Below, piece by piece: positions 7,087 to 16,095 of a stretch of DNA of 64,000 nt; the first letter of the stretch is position 1, and the number at the start of each line of letters is the position of its first letter. Below the pieces are notes generated by a model. That model saw only the letters and a program-made list of their open reading frames with translations, searched no databases and was not told the DNA's origin. This DNA is from an uncultured Verrucomicrobia subdivision 3 bacterium (GTDB lineage: Bacteria > Verrucomicrobiota > Verrucomicrobiia > Limisphaerales > DASXHY01). A program made the translations under genes and the position numbers. Location: contig CALBZA010000034.1 in the NCBI GenBank assembly GCA_937890005.1, positions 40,767-104,766 on the forward strand, written 5' to 3'.

Positions 7087-9378
7087 TTACTTGAGCTTGA
7101 GACGATAATAGGCGGCGGGGTTTGAGTTCGTGTGCAGCAACACCCCGCTGTTCAGGTTGGTGGCGATCGTCTGCCACAAGCTCAGATTGGCGGAGACCTG
7201 GACGGCAAGCCTTGGAGCCTGGCTTTGCGTCCATGGAATCCGCGTCACGTTGCCCGAACGGGAAACCGTTCCAATCCTGGCCGCCGGGCCGCCGACGGGA
7301 TGCAGCATCGCAAAGTAGAGGTCGGCTACTTCGATCGCGCTCAGGACATGCTTGTAGAAGCGATACACCGCGATCTGTCCGCGCAGTGGCAATTCGCCGA
7401 GCCCCGTTCCGTTGTTGCTCGAAATCAAATCGCTCGCGGCGTAGGTGGCCCCGCCTTTGCGTCCGAATCCCGCCTGATTGGCCCCGGCCCAGTCGTTGAT
7501 ATTGACCGGCGCGTCGGAAGTGTCGCCGACTGGAAATCCGTCGAGGTACAGCCCGATGAAATCGTTCGGCTGCGAATCGAAGGAGTTGGAAACCGTGGCG
7601 ACCACATGATGCCAGCCCGGCGCGATCGGGATGGTCAGTTGGATCGCGGTGTTGGCGACGACATTGAACACGAGGACGCCATCCTTGATGCCGATGAGGA
7701 CGCCGCACGTGTTGCCGCCGGCTTCAAAAACGATCTGTTCCCCGCTGGTGTTGGTGACGGCGAACCAGACTTCGAATGACGCGTTGCCCTGGCTGTGTTG
7801 CGGGATGGTGTTGTCGTAAGCGCCGGAAACGCCCTGCGCGCCGACGGAAAAGGCGGTGGTGATTCCGGGCGGCGCTCCGGGTAGGGGCGGGACGGGAGAC
7901 GTGCTGGTTGCCGTCAAAGGATCGCCGCTGCCCAGCGTGAAGGTTTCGACCGTGCCCAGAAATCCCGTGTTCGGCCAGGTGGAGGTCGCTGGAATGCCGA
8001 CACGATGAGAGGCGTTGAATTCAATGGCCGGCGCGACGCCGTCGAGGAGAGCAACGCGCGAATCGCGCGAAAACGCGATCAGGTCCGCGGCCCCGGCGTG
8101 GCTGAGATTGGGGATCCATCCATGAGTTGAGCTGCCGTTGCGCCAGGTCATGGCGTAACTGATTTTCATTCGTTCCTGCAGCGGAACATTCTGCACGAGA
8201 CCATCGAGCAGCAGGCCCTTGTAAAAATTCGCTGCGGTTTCGCCGGTTAACTGACTGACGCCCCAGATCCCGTCGGGCGCGCCGATTTCAGACAGTCCCA
8301 TCAGCTTTGTGATGCCGTTGGTTTCCTTGGACAGGACGGCCTGGGCGGTGAGCCGGACCGCCTGCCAGAATTGCGCCGGGGAAAAGAACGGTTTCTTGTC
8401 CAGTGTGTAACCACCCTGCTGATCGACAAAATCGCGGTTCGCCGTGAAGTATTGATCCACGGTGTAGATGTCCACGTAATCGTCGCCCGGATACGCGTAG
8501 AAGAAATCGCGATCCACGCCGAGCCGATGTCCGGACGGCGCCAGGGCGATGAGCAGGCTGTGCTGGCCGCGATTCCGCAGATAATCAACCGTTGTGCGGA
8601 ACAGGTTGATGAATTGATTCCGGCCCGTTGTGGTGTCGGGCGGGCTCCACCAGAACCATCCGCCGGTGAATTCGTGCCAGGGGCGGAAGATGATCGGGAT
8701 CGGCTGGCCGCGATCGTCGGTGAGATCGTTGAGAAAACCCACCAGCTGTTCGAGGTGATTGGTCAGGGCGGAGTAATGTGCGCCGCCGGGTTGTACCGAA
8801 GACAGGGTAGGGGCCACCCAGGAACCGGACTGAAGCACCTGTTCGAGCGGGAAATATAAGGTGACGATGCCGCCCCAGCGATGCGCGTCCTTGATGCGGT
8901 TCTTCAATTCGGCGGGACTGAGCCAGTTCAGGCCGGCGGGGTAGCCGGAGGTTTCGAGCGGATTGAAACCGAAAACGGCCGGGTGAACTCCGGTAACAGT
9001 CTTGATGTCCGAACGATTCGTGTTGGAATTGCCGTCGGAGTTCCAGCCGATGCCATAGACGTTGGCGTTCTGTTGTCCGAAGGCAAATTGATCGCGTTGT
9101 CCCAGCGCGGCGAGTCGTCCCCACAGTTGCCAGGCCTGTGGCGAAGCGTTTGGATCGGACGGGCCGTGTTGAGCCGGGAAGGCGGCGCAAACAGGCAGAA
9201 GGAACGCCGCGGGCCATTGCAGGAAGAGTCGCCATGGGCGAAACGATCGGACGTTGCGCGGCGGTGCCACCGTGGGGCGATCGGGCGAGTCCGCCAATAT
9301 TTCATCCAAACGATTCACATGACTCTGATTGGAGGTGATCCACGGGCAGCGGAAGCGGCCGGTATGCTTCGACCGCAT
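7087..9378 (-). CDS. Secreted GH26 endo-beta-mannanase with LamG-like domain
   Basis: The GH26 catalytic domain covers about residues 75-480. The acid/base Glu is in FRPWHEFTGGWFWW (Glu236), and the nucleophile is in GLSEIGAPDG (Glu364). These are the usual GH26 positions and indicate hydrolysis of internal beta-1,4-mannosyl bonds. A concanavalin/LamG-type sandwich follows at about 510-690. The tail ends in an FN3-like module finishing AAYYRLKLK, which is shared with other secreted proteins here. A hydrophobic segment at residues 50-67 (LFLQWPAAFLLPVCAAF) acts as a signal peptide or anchor. The long N-terminal lead suggests the real start may be further in. The start at 9378 is 5 bp after the stop of the FAD oxidoreductase, consistent with an operon. 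Confidence 0.88.
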   Translation of the reverse strand: MRSKHTGRFRCPWITSNQSHVNRLDEILADSPDRPTVAPPRNVRSFRPWRLFLQWPAAFLLPVCAAFPAQHGPSDPNASPQAWQLWGRLAALGQRDQFAFGQQNANVYGIGWNSDGNSNTNRSDIKTVTGVHPAVFGFNPLETSGYPAGLNWLSPAELKNRIKDAHRWGGIVTLYFPLEQVLQSGSWVAPTLSSVQPGGAHYSALTNHLEQLVGFLNDLTDDRGQPIPIIFRPWHEFTGGWFWWSPPDTTTGRNQFINLFRTTVDYLRNRGQHSLLIALAPSGHRLGVDRDFFYAYPGDDYVDIYTVDQYFTANRDFVDQQGGYTLDKKPFFSPAQFWQAVRLTAQAVLSKETNGITKLMGLSEIGAPDGIWGVSQLTGETAANFYKGLLLDGLVQNVPLQERMKISYAMTWRNGSSTHGWIPNLSHAGAADLIAFSRDSRVALLDGVAPAIEFNASHRVGIPATSTWPNTGFLGTVETFTLGSGDPLTATSTSPVPPLPGAPPGITTAFSVGAQGVSGAYDNTIPQHSQGNASFEVWFAVTNTSGEQIVFEAGGNTCGVLIGIKDGVLVFNVVANTAIQLTIPIAPGWHHVVATVSNSFDSQPNDFIGLYLDGFPVGDTSDAPVNINDWAGANQAGFGRKGGATYAASDLISSNNGTGLGELPLRGQIAVYRFYKHVLSAIEVADLYFAMLHPVGGPAARIGTVSRSGNVTRIPWTQSQAPRLAVQVSANLSLWQTIATNLNSGVLLHTNSNPAAYYRLKLK

Positions 9379-9383
9379 TTCCG

Positions 9384-11126
9384 TTACTTCTGGCCGGGAT
9401 CGGGATCGGAATTGGATGCGGCGGGTTTGGATTTGTTCGCGGCCGGTTTTTTGATTGCTTCGAGAATCTGTCCGTCGGCGATCAAGCGCTCGCGAAGTTT
9501 CGCATAGGGCACATCCTGCACCGGGGTTTTCAGGTCGATGGCCAGGGCGGCGGCGGTGGCGGCGGATTGTCCCAGGATCATGAAGACCGGTTCCATGCGG
9601 ATGGATCCGTAGGCGATGTGGGAAGAGGACGCGCAGACAGGCACGAGCAGATTATCACACTGGCCGGGCTTGGGCGTGATCGCGCCGTAGGCGATCTGGT
9701 AAGGCCCCTTGGTGAACACGCCGATGTCGCCTTCATTCTGCACCGAACCATCCGCGGCGATGTAGCGTTGCACGTGGTGGGAATCGATGACGTACGAGCC
9801 CATGCCGATCGGTTGGGGCGTCGGGCGTCGCTTCAGCAACTCATTCTCGGTCATCACGAACGCGCCCACCATACGGCGCGCCTCCCGCACGTAGATCTGA
9901 TGCGGCCAGTGTCCATTGTCGGTGAATTCGTCCCTGGAAAGTCCCCAGGATTGCATCTCCTTCCGGACTTCGGCCGGCACGCGCAGATCGTTGGCGATGA
10001 AATAGAGCAGGCCTTTCTGATAACGCTCGTGTTCGGCGATGATTTCGCGGCGGCGCTCATAACTCGCCTCAGGATAGTCGTAATTGTAACCGATGTTGTC
10101 CGTGCTCATCGGACCGTGATTGTTCACGTCGGTCTTGCGGTTGGGCACGCGGTCGAATTTTCGGAAGGTCTCGCGCCAGCCGGCGTCGAAGATGCGAAGC
10201 AGCAGCTCGTACTGGTTGGGATCGTAACCTTCGGGCTTGGGGAAGGGGACGCGGTTGTCCGGGTGATCTGTCAGGCACATCCGGAAGCAATACGCCTGAA
10301 TCTTCTTGTCGCCCTGTCCGATTTCGCCGGGCGGCTCGGTGCTGATGCGGGGCAGCACGCCGCTGGACGGATCGTCGGGAATGACGTAAGGGCTGATTTT
10401 CCGGGGCAAAACGTGGAAGCCGTGGCGATGGTGCCGCGCGTTGAGCTGGACTCCGTTCCAGGTCTCCCCGTAGGTGTTGGTGGATTCGCGACCCACGTGA
10501 AATTCCACGCCGGCGGCTGCCATCAAATCGCCTTCATAGGTCGCATCCATGAACACCTTCGCGCGATAGACGTTTCCGCTCAGCATGGTGATCGACGTGA
10601 TCGACGCGTCCTTCTTGACGACGCCCTTGGTGCGGTCCAGCCATTCGTTGCGATAGACGCGAATCTTGTGTTCGCGGATGAAATCCTCGAAGACCTGCTC
10701 AGCGACATGCGGCTCGAACGTCCATTGACCCTTTCGCCTGTCGAGCGCGGAGATTGATTCCGGCTGTGGCTGCCATTTCCAGGACTCGGGTTTGATGTAG
10801 TGATCGGCGATGCGCTGGTAGAACTCGAGCGAGATGCCGCCGATGACCGATTTGTCGCCGGAATCGGTCCAGCCCAGGCCGCCGCTGCTCAATCCGCCCA
10901 GGTGTTTGTCGGGGCAGACGATGATGGCGGTCTTGCCCATGCGGGTGGCCTGCACCGCCGCCGACACCGCGGCGGAGGTGCCGCCGTAGATGCAAACGTC
11001 CGCCTCAACCGTCGCGCCGTGAGCGGTTCCTGCGGCAATCGCCAGGAAGGAACAGAGCAGGCCCGTCCTGACGTTATGGGACAAAGCTGCAACGGCGTTT
11101 GAAACACGATGATACAGATGGCGCAT
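9384..11126 (-). CDS. Secreted FAD-dependent oxidoreductase
   Basis: The protein begins with a signal peptide (NVRTGLLCSFLAIAAGTAHG). The dinucleotide-binding segment ADVCIYGGTSAAVSAAVQAT follows, with the family's Gly-Gly-Thr-Ser variant of the Rossmann fingerprint, and then KHLGGLSSGGLGWTDSG. It belongs to the FAD-dependent oxidoreductase family of Pfam FAD_oxidored, common in Verrucomicrobia and Planctomycetes glycan loci. The substrate is unknown. Later conserved parts include AKVFMDATYEGDLMAAAGV and CASSSHIAYGSIRMEPVFM. The ATG at 11126 is preferred over the TTG at 11150 because an AGG precedes it and the signal peptide follows. It leads the operon with GH26 and the beta-helix protein. 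A copy of the 19-bp palindrome lies 35 bp upstream. Confidence 0.85.
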   Translation of the reverse strand: MRHLYHRVSNAVAALSHNVRTGLLCSFLAIAAGTAHGATVEADVCIYGGTSAAVSAAVQATRMGKTAIIVCPDKHLGGLSSGGLGWTDSGDKSVIGGISLEFYQRIADHYIKPESWKWQPQPESISALDRRKGQWTFEPHVAEQVFEDFIREHKIRVYRNEWLDRTKGVVKKDASITSITMLSGNVYRAKVFMDATYEGDLMAAAGVEFHVGRESTNTYGETWNGVQLNARHHRHGFHVLPRKISPYVIPDDPSSGVLPRISTEPPGEIGQGDKKIQAYCFRMCLTDHPDNRVPFPKPEGYDPNQYELLLRIFDAGWRETFRKFDRVPNRKTDVNNHGPMSTDNIGYNYDYPEASYERRREIIAEHERYQKGLLYFIANDLRVPAEVRKEMQSWGLSRDEFTDNGHWPHQIYVREARRMVGAFVMTENELLKRRPTPQPIGMGSYVIDSHHVQRYIAADGSVQNEGDIGVFTKGPYQIAYGAITPKPGQCDNLLVPVCASSSHIAYGSIRMEPVFMILGQSAATAAALAIDLKTPVQDVPYAKLRERLIADGQILEAIKKPAANKSKPAASNSDPDPGQK

Positions 11127-11160
11127 GCCTGTCAGTTTGTTGGGACGCAACGGAAAGGAA

Positions 11161-11179
11161 CATCACATTTTCGTGGGAG
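11161..11179 (-). promoter_or_regulatory. 19-bp operator-like palindrome, copy 1
   Basis: On the minus strand it reads CTCCCACGAAAATGTGATG. It is 35 bp upstream of the FAD oxidoreductase start and faces that gene. It matches the consensus built from six copies in this window with one change in the second half-site. Confidence 0.7.
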
Positions 11180-11190
11180 AAGAACGGTTG

Positions 11191-11209
11191 CTCACACAAA
11201 AATGGGATG
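11191..11209 (+). promoter_or_regulatory. 19-bp operator-like palindrome, copy 2
   Basis: CTCACACAAAAATGGGATG lies 120 bp upstream of the sulfatase start at 11330, in the same divergent gap as copy 1 and facing the other way. Confidence 0.7.
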
Positions 11210-11329
11210 CCCCGTTCGACGCTTCCCCGCGACACTGTTTCCATCCTGAACCGGGTGTTCGCGAAATCTGTCGGGATAATGTCATTCGACCGATTTCAAC
11301 ACCGGCACGGTTCCGCATTTATCATCGAA

Positions 11330-12901
11330 ATGAAACGCCTTTTCTCATGCCTGCTGGGGGCCGTCGCCCTCTGGTCGCAATCGTCACACGTTCCGGCCGC
11401 GCCGGAGCCGGCGCGATCCCGGCCGAACATCGTGTTCATCCTGGCCGACGACCTTGGCTACGGGGACCTGGGCTGTTACGGCGCCGAGCGGGTGAAAACG
11501 CCGAACATAGACCGGCTGGCGGCGGAAGGATTGCGATTGACCCGGGCCTATGCGCCGGCGTCCACATGTACTCCCACGCGTTATTCCATTCTCACCGGCG
11601 ACTATGCCTGGCGGCAGAAATCGAGGAAAACGACCATTCTGGACGGTGACGCTCCACTGGCCATTGACCCGGCGCAACCGACGCTTCCGGGGCTGTTGAA
11701 GAAGGCGGGTTACAAGACCGGCGTGGTCGGCAAATGGCATCTGGGACTGGGCGATGGAAAGACGCCCGTGGATTTCAACGGCGAGATCAAGCCCGGTCCG
11801 CTCGAGGTGGGATTCGGATATTCATACATCATCCCCGCCACCGTGGATCGTGTGCCGTCGGTCTGGGTTGAAAATCATCACGTCGTGGGACTGGATCCCG
11901 CGGACCCGCTGCGCGTGAGTTACGTGGAGAAAATTGGTGACGAACCCACGGGGCTGGAGAATCCCGAACTGCTTCGCCAACGCGCGGACAAGCAGCATTC
12001 GGGAACCATTGTGAACGGCATCAGCCGCATCGGTTTCATGAAAGGCGGCCAGGCCGCGCGGTTCAAAGACGAGGAATTGCCGGGAACGGTGGTTGCCAAG
12101 TCGAAGGCGTTCATTGAAGCGCACAAGGATGAGCCGTTCTTCCTTTACGTGGGATTGTTCGAGCCGCACGTGCCCCGCGTGGTGGATCCCAGGTTTGCCG
12201 GGACCAGCGATTGCGGCATCCGGGGCGACGTCATCCAGCAGGCGGACTGGCAGGTCGGCCAGATCATGGAAACGCTGGAACGATTGAAACTCGCTGACAA
12301 CACCCTGGTCATCCTCACGAGCGACAACGGCCCGGTGCTTTTTGACGGTTACTTTGACCGGTCGAAGGAGGATGCCAACGGTCATCGTCCGGCGGGCGGA
12401 TTGCGCGGCGGAAAATATCTCGTTTTCGAAGGAGGTGCCCGCATGCCGTTCATTGCGCGCTGGCCGGGACGCACGCCGGTGGGCGTGTCGGATGAAATGA
12501 TCGGCCTGACGGACATGCTGGCGTCGTTGAGCGCGCTTGCAGGTGAAACCGTGCCGGATGGAGCAGGGCGGGACAGCTTGAATGTTCTTCCGGTGCTGCT
12601 GGACAAGTCTGCCAAAAGCCCGCGCGACACGGTGATCATCGACGGCATTTCGGGCACGCGCGCCATTGTGAAAGGGAACTGGAAGTATGTTCCCGGCAGG
12701 GCTCAGGGTCAGGCATCCGGCATGGGCCGCGGCGCGAACCCGAACGATCCGCGTTTCGGAGAAAGCCGAATTCCGTCGCCGCTGTTGTTCAATCTTTCCA
12801 AGGATCAGGCCGAACAGACCAATGTCATCGAACGCCATCCCGAAAAGGCCGCCGAGCTGGCCAGGCTGCTTGATGAAATCGTGAACGGGAACGACCGATA
12901 A
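11330..12901 (+). CDS. Secreted sulfatase (S1 family)
   Basis: This 523-residue type I sulfatase removes sulfate esters from carbohydrates. A signal peptide (MKRLFSCLLGAVALWSQSS) precedes RPNIVFILADDLGYGDLG, which supplies the metal-binding Asp pair. The formylglycine motif CTPTRYSILTG has the modified Cys at position 80. GKWHLGLG and TSDNGPV complete the active site. The Cys form means it must be activated by a formylglycine-generating enzyme or an anaerobic maturase, neither of which is in this window. The start at 11330 is chosen because the frame upstream (to 11099) has no signal-like sequence. It is transcribed away from the FAD oxidoreductase operon, and operator-like copy 2 lies upstream. 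The exact substrate cannot be told from sequence alone. Confidence 0.9.
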   Translation: MKRLFSCLLGAVALWSQSSHVPAAPEPARSRPNIVFILADDLGYGDLGCYGAERVKTPNIDRLAAEGLRLTRAYAPASTCTPTRYSILTGDYAWRQKSRKTTILDGDAPLAIDPAQPTLPGLLKKAGYKTGVVGKWHLGLGDGKTPVDFNGEIKPGPLEVGFGYSYIIPATVDRVPSVWVENHHVVGLDPADPLRVSYVEKIGDEPTGLENPELLRQRADKQHSGTIVNGISRIGFMKGGQAARFKDEELPGTVVAKSKAFIEAHKDEPFFLYVGLFEPHVPRVVDPRFAGTSDCGIRGDVIQQADWQVGQIMETLERLKLADNTLVILTSDNGPVLFDGYFDRSKEDANGHRPAGGLRGGKYLVFEGGARMPFIARWPGRTPVGVSDEMIGLTDMLASLSALAGETVPDGAGRDSLNVLPVLLDKSAKSPRDTVIIDGISGTRAIVKGNWKYVPGRAQGQASGMGRGANPNDPRFGESRIPSPLLFNLSKDQAEQTNVIERHPEKAAELARLLDEIVNGNDR

Positions 12902-12944
12902 CCGCGCAGGAGACCTCTTCAAAAGCCGATTGCGCGAGCGGGGC

Positions 12945-12961
12945 GCGGAGCATTGCTCCGC
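12945..12961 (+). terminator. Hairpin after the sulfatase
   Basis: GCGGAGC-ATT-GCTCCGC is a perfect 7-bp stem 44 bp after the sulfatase stop, followed by GGGTTTCTT. The T stretch is weak, so it is at best a moderate terminator. Confidence 0.4.
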
Positions 12962-13073
12962 GGGTTTCTTCGGAATATCGGGCGAAGCAACGCTCCCGGT
13001 CCGGCGGTTGCGACTCTTGCAGACGACTCCGTGGGCGCTCCTTCGAATCGAAGCAAAACCGAAGGAAAAGTCT

Positions 13074-13098
13074 CCGCCTCGTTACCTCGGCGGTTACG
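13074..13098 (+). repeat. Short repeat related to hairpin at 29581-29614
   Basis: CCGCCTCGTTACCTCGGCGG followed by TTACG matches the right part of the hairpin at 29581-29614 at about 20 of 24 positions. It lies in the gap between two convergent genes. Confidence 0.4.
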
Positions 13099-13130
13099 GT
13101 TTTCTAAAATCGCTCCAGTCGCGATTCCAA

Positions 13131-15866
13131 TCAGAACGGCGTCACCTTCAGGCGGAGAAATTTCATCGGGCTGAATTGAATCGGCGCCGGATCCTGCGCG
13201 ACGTGAACTTCGTTGGTTCCGTCATCGGCGATGACGGAGTCCCAGACGTGATTGGTTCCCGAGTGCCAGTCCTGAAGGTTGAATGAGATTTGGGGGACGC
13301 AAAGGACATCCGAGGCCGCCTTGCTGCGTTGGTAGGTGAGCGTGAGACGATCCTCCTGAATCGCGAACGCGGGCAGGCCGTTGGTTCCTGGAGATTTGGG
13401 ATCTAGCCCGAAGGCGTAATCGACGAGATTGGGCTGACCGTTGTGATTCGGATCCGCGTTGTCGCCGCTGATGTCCGGATTGTTCAACTCGTCGGCAGTG
13501 AAAACCTTTCTTTTCCACGCGTTGTAAGGCCGGTCGCCGATCGTGATGGTGGCGTTGCTGAACGAGCCGGTGATGTAGTCGGCCGCGGGGGTGAGATTCA
13601 GGACGACGGTGGCGCGGTCCGTCGGCAGGGGGTTGCCGGTCGGAACCACCAACAGCTTTGCCGCGATCTCTCCCGCCGGGATCGTGATCGAGCCGGGCAG
13701 CGGCAGATAATCCGTTCCGGGCGTCGCCGTGCCGGCGATCGTGTAGTTCACGGTGACCGGAGAGTTCGAGTCGCCCGAGGAGCGGATGAACGTGAACCAA
13801 GCGGCGTTGGTCCGGCTCTGCACCGCATGCGCGGCAGTGGCGACGACGTTGACGAGCGGCGCGTTCGTGGGCTGGGTCACGCTGTCGAACCGCACCGAGT
13901 CGGCGACGACGTAACCCGTGGTGGAAGTGGTGCGAATCAGCACGTTGCCGTTGGTGCCGGCTGTGAACGGAAAACTGCCGATCAGCACCCATTGCCCGTT
14001 CTGCGTGCGCTGATCGACCGTGAACGTGCTGACACCCTGGGCATGGGTGACGTCAACGGGCACCGCAGTGGAACGGTTGGGATCGGAGGTCCAGCGCAGG
14101 TAAACGTTGTAGGTGTCGGCGGTCGGGATGGTGGGCGTGAAGCGAACGCTCTTGGTTCCCTTGGCGGTATTTCCGTCGTGGATGTAGTTGGTGCCGTAAA
14201 AGCCGCTGATGGACACGCTTGAGATCCAGTCGCCCGTGATTCGGACGCCGGTGGCGTCGGAGTTGTCCACGATGATGCCGGAGTTGTTGTCGTCGGCGGG
14301 CCCCCATCGCAGCACCTGCCGGTCGGCCAGCAATTGCAGTCGCAGTTTCTCGTAATCCACCTGCTGCACCGGCACCTCGTCGTCGATCGCGAAGCAGGCG
14401 GCGGTTGCGGCGGACTGGCCGAGCACCATGAAGACCGGCTCCATGCGGATGGATCCGAAGGCGATGTGCGACGCCGACAGGCAAACCGGCACGAACAGGT
14501 TGGCGCATTCTCCGACGCGGGGGACGATCGAGCGATAGGAAATCGAGTAGGGCGAACTGACGCCCACCTGGGTGTCGCCCTCGTTGAAGGCGGCGCCGTT
14601 CTTCACGATGCGCTGGCAGTTGTGGGAGTCCATGGTGTAGGCGCCGAGGCCGACCGAATCCGCCGCCACCACCGTTCGCCGGCAGTTCTTCTCCGTCATG
14701 ACGTAATCGGAGATCATGCGTCGCGCCTCGCGAACGTACATCTCCCAGGGCCAGCCGCCGTTGTCGGTGAATTCATCCTTGGCCAGTCCCCACGATTGCA
14801 TTTCCGCGCGGAGCGATGCGGGCACGCGGGGGCTGGTGGCGAGAAAGTGGAAGAAGCCGCGCATGTAATCCTGGTGCTCCAGCCAGATCTCGGCGCGCCG
14901 GGCGTAATCCGCTTCGGGATAATCGTAATTGAACCCGATGTAATCCGTGGAGAACGCGCCGTTGTTGTTACTGTCCGTCTTGCCGTTGGGCATCATGTCG
15001 AGCCGGAAAAACTGCCCGATCTTCAAGGTCTGCCCATTCGCCACCAGCGCCTCGATGTAACGTGCGAGCAGTTCGTACCGGTTGCTGTCGTAATTGGCGG
15101 GCGGCGCGATGGGAATGAAGTTCGTGGGATTCTGCGTCAGGCACATCCGGAAGCAATACGCCTGGATCCGATGATCGCCTTCTCCGGGTATCCCGCCATC
15201 GCCGGGTTGCATGAAGGGAAGCAGGCCGCTCAAGGGATCGCCGGGAACGATGTAGGGATCCACCGGAACTGAGAAGCCGTGGGCGGCGGGCGACCGTTCC
15301 CGGACGCCGTTCAACGTTTCGCCGTACATCGCGTTGCCTTCCCGCCCGACGAAATAGGTCACCCCGGCGCGCGCCATCAAATCACCTTCGTAAGTGGCGT
15401 CGATGAACACCCTGGCCCGGAAGACCATTCCGGACAGCATGGTGATTTCGACGATGTTGGAACCGTTCATGGTGACCGAAGCCAGCTGTTGCTCGAGATA
15501 GACGGGCACGTTGGCCTCCTGGAGCATTTCGTTGAAAGTCTTCTCGGCCACGTGCGGCTCGAAGTACCAGCTTTCCTCCTGGCCGTAATGTTGTCCGACG
15601 CGTCGATAGAACTCGCGCGAGATTCCGCCGATGGCGTCCTTGTTTCCGATGTCTGTTCGTCCGAGCCCGCTGGCGGTCATGCCGCCGATGTGTTTTCCGA
15701 CGGCCACCAGCGCGACGGATTTGCCGAAGCGCGCGGTTTGAATCGCGGCGGCTATTCCGCCCGAGGTTCCGCCGTAGATGACGACATCCGCTTGAACGAC
15801 TGGAAGGGCCTTGGTGTTGAAGGCAACGGAAAGAAAAAGCGCGGCGCAGGTTAATGTCTTTATCAC
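13131..15866 (-). CDS. Secreted FAD-dependent oxidoreductase with golvesin-like and Calx-beta domains
   Basis: The N-terminal ~540 residues are the same FAD oxidoreductase family as the gene at 9384-11126: a signal peptide, then ADVVIYGGTSGGIAAAIQTA, KHIGGMTASGLGRTDIG, ARVFIDATYEGDLMARAGV and SASHIAFGSIRMEPVFM. After a linker (IIVDNSDATGVRITGDW) comes a golvesin/xanthan-lyase-like beta-sandwich to about residue 680. Then follows a Calx-beta type domain (VNYTIAGTATPGTDYLPLPG) to about 790. The C-terminus ends in the same FN3-like tail type seen in other proteins here, finishing FLRLKVTPF. At 911 residues it is far longer than its paralogue because of these additions. The reaction is unknown. 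It is divergent from the GH128-type gene at 16096, with an operator-like palindrome in the shared gap. Confidence 0.85.
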   Translation of the reverse strand: MIKTLTCAALFLSVAFNTKALPVVQADVVIYGGTSGGIAAAIQTARFGKSVALVAVGKHIGGMTASGLGRTDIGNKDAIGGISREFYRRVGQHYGQEESWYFEPHVAEKTFNEMLQEANVPVYLEQQLASVTMNGSNIVEITMLSGMVFRARVFIDATYEGDLMARAGVTYFVGREGNAMYGETLNGVRERSPAAHGFSVPVDPYIVPGDPLSGLLPFMQPGDGGIPGEGDHRIQAYCFRMCLTQNPTNFIPIAPPANYDSNRYELLARYIEALVANGQTLKIGQFFRLDMMPNGKTDSNNNGAFSTDYIGFNYDYPEADYARRAEIWLEHQDYMRGFFHFLATSPRVPASLRAEMQSWGLAKDEFTDNGGWPWEMYVREARRMISDYVMTEKNCRRTVVAADSVGLGAYTMDSHNCQRIVKNGAAFNEGDTQVGVSSPYSISYRSIVPRVGECANLFVPVCLSASHIAFGSIRMEPVFMVLGQSAATAACFAIDDEVPVQQVDYEKLRLQLLADRQVLRWGPADDNNSGIIVDNSDATGVRITGDWISSVSISGFYGTNYIHDGNTAKGTKSVRFTPTIPTADTYNVYLRWTSDPNRSTAVPVDVTHAQGVSTFTVDQRTQNGQWVLIGSFPFTAGTNGNVLIRTTSTTGYVVADSVRFDSVTQPTNAPLVNVVATAAHAVQSRTNAAWFTFIRSSGDSNSPVTVNYTIAGTATPGTDYLPLPGSITIPAGEIAAKLLVVPTGNPLPTDRATVVLNLTPAADYITGSFSNATITIGDRPYNAWKRKVFTADELNNPDISGDNADPNHNGQPNLVDYAFGLDPKSPGTNGLPAFAIQEDRLTLTYQRSKAASDVLCVPQISFNLQDWHSGTNHVWDSVIADDGTNEVHVAQDPAPIQFSPMKFLRLKVTPF

Positions 15867-15932
15867 GGGATCGTGAAACGGTTAGGGCCTTTGTTTCGCG
15901 AGAGTATCCTGCCTTGCATCAACGGGATAACA

Positions 15933-15951
15933 ATCCCACGAAAGTGGGATG
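15933..15951 (+). promoter_or_regulatory. 19-bp operator-like palindrome, copy 3
   Basis: ATCCCACGAAAGTGGGATG is the most symmetrical copy (ATCCCAC-GAAA-GTGGGAT). It lies between the divergent FAD oxidoreductase (67 bp from its start) and the modular GH128-type gene (about 145 bp from its start). Confidence 0.75.
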
Positions 15952-16095
15952 GGTACAGCCATTGGCGTCACGTAGCCTGAGGCAAGATCCAAAACCCGCT
16001 TGAAGTTCATCGTGAATCAGAAACACCGCAGATCACTGCCCATGGATTTCCTCTTGAAGGACCGCGCGATTTCGCTGTCGAAGGTTTTTTCCAAC

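Noticed and set aside
6153..7094. A 313-residue plus-strand frame opposite the beta-helix gene
   Set aside because: It has no recognisable motif and lies opposite a clear secreted protein in an operon.
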